Both the position numbers and the translations under genes were made by a program. This document shows, one piece after another, positions 14,170-21,523 of a DNA stretch of 48,574 bases. Source of the stretch: a virus; IMG/VR virus record IMGVR_UViG_3300025886_000042, positions 1 through 48,574 of that record; one strand, 5' to 3'. Under the pieces are notes generated by a model. It was given only the letters and a program-made list of their open reading frames with translations. It made no database searches and had not been told where the DNA came from. Within the stretch, counting starts at the first letter, position 1. Every line of letters begins with the position of its first letter.

Positions 14170-14360
14170 GAAATTTTCATTAAAATTGGTTTAGCAATCG
14201 ATGTTGAAACCTCTTTATTAATCCAGTAAACCGTACAGGAATAAACCATAACACATGTTATAATTCCTATATCATCAAATGAATGCTGGGCTGTTAAATA
14301 GTATGTTAACTTAGGATTTCTAAAATCATTGTTAATTGTAACCAAATCTCCTACTTCCAT
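14166..14360 (-). CDS. Small beta-rich protein of unknown function (64 aa)
   Basis: The product opens MEVGDLVTINNDF and continues with DDIGIITCVMVYSCTVYWINK. The VGDLV ... GIIT ... VYW layout is common in small phage proteins with an SH3-like beta barrel, for which no function is established. It shares a base with the primase stop (TAATG), so it is probably co-translated from the primase promoter. The stop codon lies inside the -35 box of the lipoprotein promoter. Coding is likely but the function is unknown. Confidence 0.6.
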   Translation of the reverse strand: MEVGDLVTINNDFRNPKLTYYLTAQHSFDDIGIITCVMVYSCTVYWINKEVSTSIAKPILMKIS

Positions 14361-15295
14361 TAAATTGCTCTTAATTTGTCAAAAATCATTATTTCATCTA
14401 AGTCTGCCAAGATTGCTTTCTCTTTCTTTTCAAGAAACTGCTCACGAGTCATAGAGCCAACATCATCGTAATCAGATGTGTCAATTATATACAACTCGAT
14501 GTCATACCTCAAAAAGGACTTGATTATCCAATTCCTTTTGCTTTCAACATCTTTGTCAAGTGCTAAGTAGACTGGAGTATCGTTTAACACAATCTGTTGA
14601 AATAAGCGAGAGTTTTCACGCAAAGTAGACCCTAAAATGGGTATTGCGTTGGAACCTGCGATAATAGCGTCAAAAACGCCCTCAACTAACACAACTTCCT
14701 CATCCCAATCAACATAAAGTTCATTAAACACAATATCTCTGCCTACTGGTGGGTTCAAGTATCGTCTCCAATCGCCCAGAAAAGAACGAGCAATAAAATA
14801 ATTAGCATCACCTTCCCAATTATAACTGGGAATAATAATCCGGCCCCCATATTTACCTCCTGTACTGTATCCAATTTTCCAATTTCTTATGTCTTTCTGG
14901 GTTATGCCCCGAGAATTTAAATATTTTAAAGCCTTCCTTGAAGACGATGGGAGGCGCTTGTTGCAAAGAGAAACAAATTCATCTGGTAATGAGATTGTTT
15001 GTTTAATCTCTTCATCGTTAATCTCAGCAAAAAAGTTATCAAACTCTGTGAGATCAAGCCGTCCATCAAGAAGAAGATATTTTTGTCGTTGATCATAAGT
15101 TCCAAATCGACGAACAATGCGGTAGATGTTTTTACCACGAGCGTCACAAACCCAACATTTCCAATAATTCTTTGAGAAATTAATAGAAAGTTTCTTCTTA
15201 TGATGATTACAAAAAGGACAAGAATAAAGATGTTCATCTTTTGATTTATAACTTGATCCAAGAATATCATTTATAATCTTTCTTTTCTCACTCAT
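14360..15295 (-). CDS. DNA primase (zinc-binding plus TOPRIM, gp61-like)
   Basis: A 311-aa primase that would make RNA primers for lagging-strand synthesis. The N-terminal zinc domain has C26-P-F-C29 and C47-W-V-C50 with flanking HH. The TOPRIM core shows VVLVEGVFDAIIAGS near residue 200, the conserved Glu motif, and LALDKDVES near 246, the DxD metal site. T4 gp61 is 342 aa, so length fits a stand-alone primase rather than a primase-helicase fusion; no helicase is present in the window. GAGGTG lies just before the ATG, and a sigma70-type promoter ends about 18 bases upstream, leaving a very short 5' leader. Confidence 0.92.
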   Translation of the reverse strand: MSEKRKIINDILGSSYKSKDEHLYSCPFCNHHKKKLSINFSKNYWKCWVCDARGKNIYRIVRRFGTYDQRQKYLLLDGRLDLTEFDNFFAEINDEEIKQTISLPDEFVSLCNKRLPSSSRKALKYLNSRGITQKDIRNWKIGYSTGGKYGGRIIIPSYNWEGDANYFIARSFLGDWRRYLNPPVGRDIVFNELYVDWDEEVVLVEGVFDAIIAGSNAIPILGSTLRENSRLFQQIVLNDTPVYLALDKDVESKRNWIIKSFLRYDIELYIIDTSDYDDVGSMTREQFLEKKEKAILADLDEIMIFDKLRAI

Positions 15296-15312
15296 TAAGC
15301 ACCTCTATTAAT

Positions 15313-15340
15313 AATATAACACAGTGCTTTTATTTGTCAA
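15313..15340 (-). promoter_or_regulatory. Sigma70-type promoter for primase
   Basis: On the minus strand TTGACA (15335-15340), a 16-nt spacer and TATATT (15313-15318). The TGA in the -35 box is the stop codon of the resolvase gene. Predicted start is near 15306, giving a leader of roughly 10 bases that contains the ribosome site. Confidence 0.75.
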
Positions 15341-15882
15341 GTGGTTTCCTTAAACTTTTTTGCTCCTGCTAATGCAACAACAACCGCATCGGCCTTATCA
15401 TTTGTGCCGGGCTTGGGATTACCAAAGCGAGTTAGCTCATATGTAAAGTCTTTTGGATATTTGGCTGAGACCCAATCAATAATTAACTGCTTTGTATTTG
15501 ATCCTCGGGGGATCTTAATCTCATTGAGAGAACGACAGGTTCGTACTGGTAGGAGAGTGGAGTCTTCACCAAAGATCTTTCTTGTCGCGAGACAACACAT
15601 TCCGTTAAACCTTTGGAGTTTGGCCATTGTATTAGCAGAGGTCTTGCCTCCGCCAAAGGCTGTGAATGGCTCCTCAATGTATACGGCAATTGGGTTGAGC
15701 TTTTCTATCTTTAAAATCTTTTTTAATGTGTTCTCGAACAATACCGCTTTGTCTTCAAGAGAAAGTTCTTTATTCTTGTATGTGATTGTGTCACAGTATA
15801 TTAGTTTTTCGTCTGGGGTCACTGCTGCGATGCCAATGCGAGAGGTACTAATATCAATACCTAGGATTATATTATTATTCAT
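15337..15882 (-). CDS. RuvC-like Holliday junction resolvase
   Basis: A 181-aa RNase H-fold nuclease. Visible catalytic acids are D10 in ILGIDIS, E70/E71 in VYIEEPF and D162/D165 in NDKADAVVVA near the C-terminus. The pattern and size match RuvC-type or poxvirus-like resolvases encoded by phages. It would resolve recombination branches before packaging, the role of endonuclease VII in T4. There is no ribosome site in front of the ATG, and the -10 box of a consensus promoter ends only 6 bases upstream, so the mRNA is probably leaderless. It is the first gene of the early module after the tRNAs. Confidence 0.85.
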   Translation of the reverse strand: MNNNIILGIDISTSRIGIAAVTPDEKLIYCDTITYKNKELSLEDKAVLFENTLKKILKIEKLNPIAVYIEEPFTAFGGGKTSANTMAKLQRFNGMCCLATRKIFGEDSTLLPVRTCRSLNEIKIPRGSNTKQLIIDWVSAKYPKDFTYELTRFGNPKPGTNDKADAVVVALAGAKKFKETT

Positions 15883-15888
15883 AATAAT

Positions 15889-15917
15889 AATATAACATGT
15901 TATACTAAGTTTGTCAA
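15889..15917 (-). promoter_or_regulatory. Sigma70-type promoter for the resolvase gene
   Basis: On the minus strand TTGACA (15912-15917), a 17-nt spacer and TATATT (15889-15894). Predicted transcription start falls at or next to the A of the resolvase ATG at 15882. It lies in the gap between tRNA-Gly and the gene. Confidence 0.8.
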
Positions 15918-15933
15918 GTTTTTATTTTAAAAG

Positions 15934-16005
15934 AGCGGGTGACTGGATTCGAACCAGCGACAATCTGATTGGCAACCAGAGACTCTACCACTGAGTTACA
16001 CCCGC
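15934..16005 (-). tRNA. tRNA-Gly (anticodon GCC)
   Basis: A full cloverleaf of 72 nt. The acceptor stem GCGGGTG pairs with CACCCGC, the D arm includes AGTGGTAGA, the anticodon stem TCTGG/TCAGA encloses loop TTGCCAA with anticodon GCC, and the T arm has GGTTCGAATCC. CCA is not encoded and must be added. It reads GGC and GGT codons. It follows tRNA-Ala by 12 bases and is probably cut from the tail-gene transcript. Confidence 0.95.
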
Positions 16006-16017
16006 AAATTTTAAAAA

Positions 16018-16093
16018 TGGTGGAGATGAGGGGACTCGAACCCCTGACCCCTTGCGTGCAAGGCAAGTGCTCTCCCAACTGAGCTACACCCCC
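16018..16093 (-). tRNA. tRNA-Ala (anticodon UGC)
   Basis: A full cloverleaf of 76 nt including an encoded CCA. Acceptor GGGGGTG pairs with CATCTCC through two G-U pairs, the D arm has AGTTGGGAGAGC, the anticodon stem CTTGC/GCAAG encloses loop CTTGCAC with anticodon TGC, and the T arm has GGTTCGAGTCC. It lies five bases after the last tail gene. Confidence 0.96.
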
Positions 16094-16098
16094 ATAAC

Positions 16099-17283
16099 TT
16101 ATATATCCAACTTTAGTTTAAAAGTATAATTATTTTTTATAGTCTTTTTTACTGGTGTTGCTAATTTCGCAACTCCAATTAAGTTTCTATTATCGTCGTA
16201 AATTCCTACTTTAGAAATGTAAGTAATCTGTTCAAACTGTGGCACAACATCCGTAAAAGAAGAATCTACATTATTGCTCAAGACAGTTGATCTCTCAGCG
16301 AACTGATAATTTCCAGTCATTGCGCCACGATAACTTGACTGGTCATACTTTAAAAAAGTTGGGTTATTAGAATAGTTTAACTGCGCTGGGTCTGCGTGAG
16401 CTAGCATTGTCATCGTTTGAATAGTCTGAGTTCCTTGATAATCAATAGAGAAGCTAGCAGATCCAAAATCAGCATCTCGGCTAATTCCATCGTTTGCTCC
16501 AGCACCAAAATGAATCCATGAAGAAGTTACATAATTTGATGAGCCGCTGCCTAAGAAATCGTAGGCGCCCTTGGCTAGGTCCCACGAGCCTGTTAAAATA
16601 ATAAAGCCCTCTTTATATAAGATAGAACCTGCGACTTTTCCATCATTGGCTGAGGCATAACCGGTGGTGCCCGAGACTTGAATTAAATCTCCGTTATATC
16701 TAGTGTCTTGTAACTCTGCCAACATAGTGCCAGAAATATAAAATTTTAGTGACACTGATCCTTTTTTAATCGTAGAGCCATAGAGAATCGACGGTATAGA
16801 AATGAAGTTTGTATTGAGCGAGTTTTTGTTCGAGAACGAAGAAGAATACGCATAATAAGGCGAGATATACTTATAATAATTTAAAGTGTTTTGTAAAGTA
16901 TATAACTTTCGTCTGGTTGAACCACTAGACACGGCAGCATAATAATACCGAGTTATACTGGAGGACATGTTATAGGAGGAGGTTATAACAGCACCCATTT
17001 GTGCTTCTCTATAAGATGCTGTTGAATAATTTTTAAATGTATTCATTAATCCATCTTTATACATAAAGGGATAAATGCGCTGCCCAGTTGGGCGATCAAT
17101 GTTATATTCATACAACGATACATAACCATCTGGAACGCCATAAATATTAGATAAAAAGGCTCCTGATTGGATTGGTTCGTTGTTAACTAAAACAACATCA
17201 TCTTTGACATAAAAAGAATATTCTGGATATGCTTTTATAGTGTTTGTAAATAAATCATCATCGGTGAATTTATAAAATGACAT
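16099..17283 (-). CDS. Tail or fibre structural protein A (394 aa)
   Basis: A Ser/Tyr/Asn-rich beta protein without a recognised domain. Its C-terminal third closely parallels that of the gene immediately upstream: NYSNNPTFLKYDQ, then YISKVGIYDDNRNLIGVAKL, then PVKKTIKNNYTFKLKLDI here, against NYSGNPTYL, VTTVGLYSENNELLAVGKL and PLKKTPANEFTIRTRLDY there. Both also have a central IKKGS(F/V)(A/S)L segment. They are therefore paralogues with divergent N-termini, probably surface-exposed tail or fibre subunits. It is the last protein gene of the tail operon before the tRNAs. Confidence 0.6.
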   Translation of the reverse strand: MSFYKFTDDDLFTNTIKAYPEYSFYVKDDVVLVNNEPIQSGAFLSNIYGVPDGYVSLYEYNIDRPTGQRIYPFMYKDGLMNTFKNYSTASYREAQMGAVITSSYNMSSSITRYYYAAVSSGSTRRKLYTLQNTLNYYKYISPYYAYSSSFSNKNSLNTNFISIPSILYGSTIKKGSVSLKFYISGTMLAELQDTRYNGDLIQVSGTTGYASANDGKVAGSILYKEGFIILTGSWDLAKGAYDFLGSGSSNYVTSSWIHFGAGANDGISRDADFGSASFSIDYQGTQTIQTMTMLAHADPAQLNYSNNPTFLKYDQSSYRGAMTGNYQFAERSTVLSNNVDSSFTDVVPQFEQITYISKVGIYDDNRNLIGVAKLATPVKKTIKNNYTFKLKLDI

Positions 17284-17289
17284 AACATC

Positions 17290-18432
17290 TTAATAGTCGA
17301 GTCTCGTTCGGATTGTGAATTCATTTGCCGGTGTTTTCTTTAATGGTTCACTTAATTTACCAACAGCAAGAAGCTCGTTGTTTTCCGAATAAAGGCCAAC
17401 CGTAGTAACATAAGAAACTGGTTGATCTGTTGAAACTTGCTTAACTCTTATCTGAGAGCTTGATAAGTAAGTTGGGTTTCCTGAATAATTAAATTCGTTG
17501 TGATTCATTCGACAAAAATAAATGGTTGAGTTTAATTCAACAGTATTATTAAATTGTAGATTATCAAATCGATGTCTCAAGTTATCTGCTGAACTACTAA
17601 TGCTTGATCCCGTCAATGCTTCGCTAATTGTTCTCGCTGCTGCGGCACCTGCTGCTGTAGACATAACACATGAACCGGCACTGTTTTTAAGAAGCCCACC
17701 TACAGCTAAATCGTTGAAGAGCGATCCGCTCAATACAACAATTCCTGCTTGATAATAAATAAGCCCACATACGGACGCTTTGTATGTGGAGTTGAATTGG
17801 TCTGTGGTTTCATCAATGAGGGCGTTATCATCAACTGAGGCTGTCGCATAAAGAAGCCCGTATTCTCCCAAAGGAGAATTGACTCGATAATCATTCACGC
17901 CACCGAAGTCTTTTATAATTGCTTTGGTCTCATTAGATGTAGCATAAGCAGCCTCTAGACCAAGAGTTAAAGCAAAGCTTCCTTTTTTAATTTCGTCTTT
18001 CATCAAAAGTCTAGTAAGGTTTATAAAATAGCCTGACTGGATTTTATTGCCACCAGCAAGGATATCTCCGTCCTCGTCAAATTGAAGGATACCACCAGTA
18101 ATATTATAACCAACGGCAACTTGGGCCATTTCATTATACATATTTACTTTCTTTGATTGCTGTATGTGGGTACTTAAAACAGTAGAAGATAAGGGGCTTT
18201 GGTTAGCATAGCCAACACTAAGATCAAAAATGTGGTTAGCAGAAGAACTAAGATAGGGATAATCATAAACTGATTGAAACATACCATGTCCATAATTCTT
18301 AATATTTTCCTCATTAGGGAAAGTACCATAAGTTCCTTGAACAATAGTTCCTGTTAGCGGGATTGCTTCATGTAATAAAGTCCGAGTAGAAACTCTGTCG
18401 TCTGGTTTAATTTGTTTAAAGATATTGGCCAT
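17290..18432 (-). CDS. Tail or fibre structural protein B (380 aa), paralogue of A
   Basis: A beta-rich protein sharing a C-terminal module of about 90 residues and a central IKKGSFALTL segment with the next gene product. The N-terminus MANIFKQIKPDDRVSTRTLLHEAI differs from that of protein A and may be a baseplate or fibre attachment region. The middle contains an Ala/Ser/Thr-rich low-complexity stretch (MSTAAGAAAARTISEAL). Six bases separate it from the next gene. Function is inferred only from its place among tail genes. Confidence 0.6.
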   Translation of the reverse strand: MANIFKQIKPDDRVSTRTLLHEAIPLTGTIVQGTYGTFPNEENIKNYGHGMFQSVYDYPYLSSSANHIFDLSVGYANQSPLSSTVLSTHIQQSKKVNMYNEMAQVAVGYNITGGILQFDEDGDILAGGNKIQSGYFINLTRLLMKDEIKKGSFALTLGLEAAYATSNETKAIIKDFGGVNDYRVNSPLGEYGLLYATASVDDNALIDETTDQFNSTYKASVCGLIYYQAGIVVLSGSLFNDLAVGGLLKNSAGSCVMSTAAGAAAARTISEALTGSSISSSADNLRHRFDNLQFNNTVELNSTIYFCRMNHNEFNYSGNPTYLSSSQIRVKQVSTDQPVSYVTTVGLYSENNELLAVGKLSEPLKKTPANEFTIRTRLDY

Positions 18433-18441
18433 TGTTTAATC

Positions 18442-19395
18442 CTATATTTTGATGAACCGAAGAGGAATATCAAGTGTGTATCCCGTTGTCATGCCTGTAC
18501 ATTTAATAATAGAATCAATGAACTTGGTTGTAGTACCAGTGCCACCAGCATTTTCCAATGTCGTCGTTGACCCCAATTGAGTAAACAAATAGGTGCTTGT
18601 ATTTAATTCTAATGATGCGCCGATTGAAAATTCAAGAATTGTTCCACGGGGACCGTTTATGGCTTGATCAACAGATACTTCAGTAGAAGTATTTTGTTTT
18701 ACAAATACTTGATCTGTTCCAAGCGAAAGGCTATAATAAGCAATGTTATCATCATCAACATAATCTGGAACGGCTTTTGTAACTCCGTCTTTCGAAATAA
18801 TACTTCCGAGTCTATTATCAATTTGTAACATGTAATCAGTCTCAACAAGAGATGGAGACAGATTTTGTCGTGGGGATACCTGAGTGGTATTTAATCCTTG
18901 ATCTACTCTAACATAATTGCTAGTCTCAGCACCGGAACCTAATGATTCCCCAAGTATAAATCCTGTTCGTAAAAGCCCATCGGCATTAAAGCCAACGGAA
19001 GTTGTTAACCCTTGGGCTGAATTGTCCTCAGTATTTCGGTCAACGCATACGAAAAAAGCACCAGAAACATCCATTTTGGTAATTCCGGTTGCTTGGTTAA
19101 GAACTAAAGAAGGCAAAAACAATAAATCTTGATTTTCCATAGTTAAAAGCTTGCTTTTTAAAGAGCCAGCATTATCTGTAAACGCTTCTAAAATGGGTGT
19201 TTGCAGAATTTCAAGATCGTAATATGAACTTCCGCTTGGGTGATTCGTATTATATAATTGATAATTAATCTCATCATCACCAACGGCAAATTTAGTAACA
19301 TTAAAAGACCCATCGCCTTTAGCTAACATCTTTCTTCCGAGGTCTGTTAGCACTACATCTAAAATAATATCACCGCTATTATCTAAAAAACCCAT
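18442..19395 (-). CDS. Tail protein with collar-type N-terminal adaptor motif (317 aa)
   Basis: The N-terminus reads ILDVVLTDLGRKMLAKGDG followed by FAVGDDEINY. The (L)TxxGRxxLAxG ... FAxGDDEI pattern resembles the N-terminal domain of phage tail-collar or fibre proteins that plug into the baseplate, and it recurs in the product starting at 25493 (LTPYGRHLLSLGK ... FYDDDILY). The remainder is beta-rich and ends in an immunoglobulin-like stretch. A 55-base gap upstream, one of the few in this region, contains an imperfect inverted repeat. I infer a baseplate-attached tail or fibre component. Confidence 0.6.
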   Translation of the reverse strand: MGFLDNSGDIILDVVLTDLGRKMLAKGDGSFNVTKFAVGDDEINYQLYNTNHPSGSSYYDLEILQTPILEAFTDNAGSLKSKLLTMENQDLLFLPSLVLNQATGITKMDVSGAFFVCVDRNTEDNSAQGLTTSVGFNADGLLRTGFILGESLGSGAETSNYVRVDQGLNTTQVSPRQNLSPSLVETDYMLQIDNRLGSIISKDGVTKAVPDYVDDDNIAYYSLSLGTDQVFVKQNTSTEVSVDQAINGPRGTILEFSIGASLELNTSTYLFTQLGSTTTLENAGGTGTTTKFIDSIIKCTGMTTGYTLDIPLRFIKI

Positions 19396-19450
19396 TAATT
19401 TACCTCTCTCTAATTTCTCTTATAAATAGTATTCTATGTGAAAGTATTCA

Positions 19451-21523
19451 CTATTTGTCTGTTTTACTTAATAATAAATCAAACTTGACATTAAAATCAA
19501 TCATCTTACCTGTTGTTTTTGAAGTCATTCTAATCTTAAATGTGCGTCCCCAGATACTCTCGTCAGCTATGCCTAATTTAACATTTGCTAATGTAGCATC
19601 AGCCGAGGTCTTATTAAATAGTCCGGGCTGGTCATTATCAAAAAATGTCTGTTCGAATACGGGTTCCACTTGAAAAAGTGAAGTAAAATCAATTGTATTT
19701 TGAAAAGCGGGAGGGTCTTCAAATATAAAGGGCTTCACAGTTACTTTTGAGTCATCAGAGTCCCGTATAAGCTCAACTTCATAAACTATGGTTGGATTGG
19801 ATTTAAGTTCATGAGCATTTACTGAACGGAACATATAATAATATTTATGATTAGGAACTACGAAATCGTTGACCGTTATTTTAGAAGGATTCTGTCGAGT
19901 CTTTTGAAGATACATTTTCGCATCTTTAAGTTTATTGTTGGTAAAATCGGCGTATGATTTAGGCTTCTCGAATACTCGATAAATTTCAAAGTACTCTGGG
20001 TACTCTCCAGATTCAAAAAATACTTTGTTTTCTAAAGAGAAATTATTTTTAGTAAGCTCCATCAAATTTCGCTGTGTTGTATCAATCGTTTCAATGGGAA
20101 GAAAAATGCTGTCACTAGACCCAATCGTTCTGTTCAATGTTATTTGTAAAGAAGGATCTCCGTCTTTCTTGGTTGTGAACTTAACTTGGGGAATCATTGG
20201 GGGATTCTGTAGTACTGATGTTCTATCAATGATGTAAGGAATTTCTACTATTTGAACCGAAGGTCTATTGTTGACATCTATTTGCGCTGTAAATTCTTTA
20301 TCGCTGTCGCTTAAACGAATATTGCCAAAAGAATATGTATTTCCCACAACTACGGTTATAGCCTTAATATCATAAGAATAGATTTGCTGATGTTTAATCT
20401 GAGTGTCTACAAATGAAATCATATCTTCGGGAGATGAAATCCACAAAGTTTGTGCGGGGTTCCCAATAATATTTCCTACATATTTATCAACCTTGTAGAA
20501 CAAAACTTGACTATAACAGGGAGCATTAGATAAAACTTCTTCATAACTTCTTAAATATTTTTTGACAATGTTTTTAATAATACCAATCATTATCATTTTT
20601 TTCATTCTAAAAGAATAAAAACTTGAGTATCCTTTTGGGCTAATCGCCAAGGAATCTCCATCATTCTGTTGATAATTTTGGTTTTCTAACCAGCCCAATA
20701 AAGAAAAAACCTTATAATTAGGAAAGGTCTCCACTTTGGAAACACCAGTAGAAAAATTAATATCAAAACTTCGTTGAGTTGTATTAGATTCGCTTCTAAA
20801 GTCTTGTATTAAATTATCGATAAGTCCAGATTCATTTAGAAATTCAAAGGCATTATCTCTTACTTCATTATAAAAAGATCCCTCAATATACATAGGATAT
20901 TCTTCAGCCTTTGATTGGATAAATTTAGAGTCGGAAATAATAATATTTTCCAATTCTTCATTGTTCCGAGCAGGATAATTAATAGAAATCTTATTTCCTA
21001 TTAACTTAAATGTTTCCTCAATATTGGGACGAATGAATGCTTTATTATTTTCGTGAATACTATCTTGAACATAATAATTAGGTAATGTTCTCTCTGACTT
21101 ATTAATAATTTGTTCTTCGTAGTTACGCACATAATAATTGTAGCTAGATTTTAAAGAGTATGAAAAATCAGAACTATTATTGGACGCAACCTTTTGTGGT
21201 ATATTCATTTCTAAATAATGATTAGAAAAACTTCCAGAAATTCGTGAAGCAAAATAATTTAAAAATTGATGTTTAGTAACGAAGGCACCGGGTATGGCCT
21301 TTACTTCAATAGTCTCCAAAAGACCACCATAGGAAGGAGTTGTATTACTCTCTCTTCCGCTTGGAAAATCAATATTAATTTTTTGTAATACATTATCGGC
21401 ATCTACAAAAGTGGTATTAACAGGAGAAACTTGCTTTTTTTGCTGTCTTAAATTAATAGCTGCTTGAAAAAAGTCACTATAGTCTGTATCCACCGCATAA
21501 ATTTTATAATTTACTTTTCCCAT
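19451..21523 (-). CDS. Large tail protein with possible Fn3-like region (690 aa)
   Basis: The N-terminus is MGKVNYKIYAVDTDYSDFF. The bulk is mixed alpha/beta and Asn/Ser/Tyr-rich. Residues about 510-610 include YPEYFEIYRVFEKPKSYADF, VPNHKYYYMFRSVN and NPTIVYEVELIRD, a spacing that resembles a fibronectin type III repeat (YEIYR ... YYYMFRSV ... YEVEL). No enzyme motif is seen. It shares one base with the upstream stop (TAATG). Its role in the tail, most likely structural, comes from context. Confidence 0.55.
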   Translation of the reverse strand: MGKVNYKIYAVDTDYSDFFQAAINLRQQKKQVSPVNTTFVDADNVLQKINIDFPSGRESNTTPSYGGLLETIEVKAIPGAFVTKHQFLNYFASRISGSFSNHYLEMNIPQKVASNNSSDFSYSLKSSYNYYVRNYEEQIINKSERTLPNYYVQDSIHENNKAFIRPNIEETFKLIGNKISINYPARNNEELENIIISDSKFIQSKAEEYPMYIEGSFYNEVRDNAFEFLNESGLIDNLIQDFRSESNTTQRSFDINFSTGVSKVETFPNYKVFSLLGWLENQNYQQNDGDSLAISPKGYSSFYSFRMKKMIMIGIIKNIVKKYLRSYEEVLSNAPCYSQVLFYKVDKYVGNIIGNPAQTLWISSPEDMISFVDTQIKHQQIYSYDIKAITVVVGNTYSFGNIRLSDSDKEFTAQIDVNNRPSVQIVEIPYIIDRTSVLQNPPMIPQVKFTTKKDGDPSLQITLNRTIGSSDSIFLPIETIDTTQRNLMELTKNNFSLENKVFFESGEYPEYFEIYRVFEKPKSYADFTNNKLKDAKMYLQKTRQNPSKITVNDFVVPNHKYYYMFRSVNAHELKSNPTIVYEVELIRDSDDSKVTVKPFIFEDPPAFQNTIDFTSLFQVEPVFEQTFFDNDQPGLFNKTSADATLANVKLGIADESIWGRTFKIRMTSKTTGKMIDFNVKFDLLLSKTDK

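Noticed and set aside
15341-15895. Plus-strand open frame of 184 codons opposite the resolvase
   Set aside because: The minus strand carries clear RuvC catalytic motifs, and the plus frame shows no domain and runs through the promoter.
19420-19428. TATAAATA as a late promoter
   Set aside because: It is on the plus strand and would transcribe antisense to every gene in the window; a chance AT-rich match is more likely.
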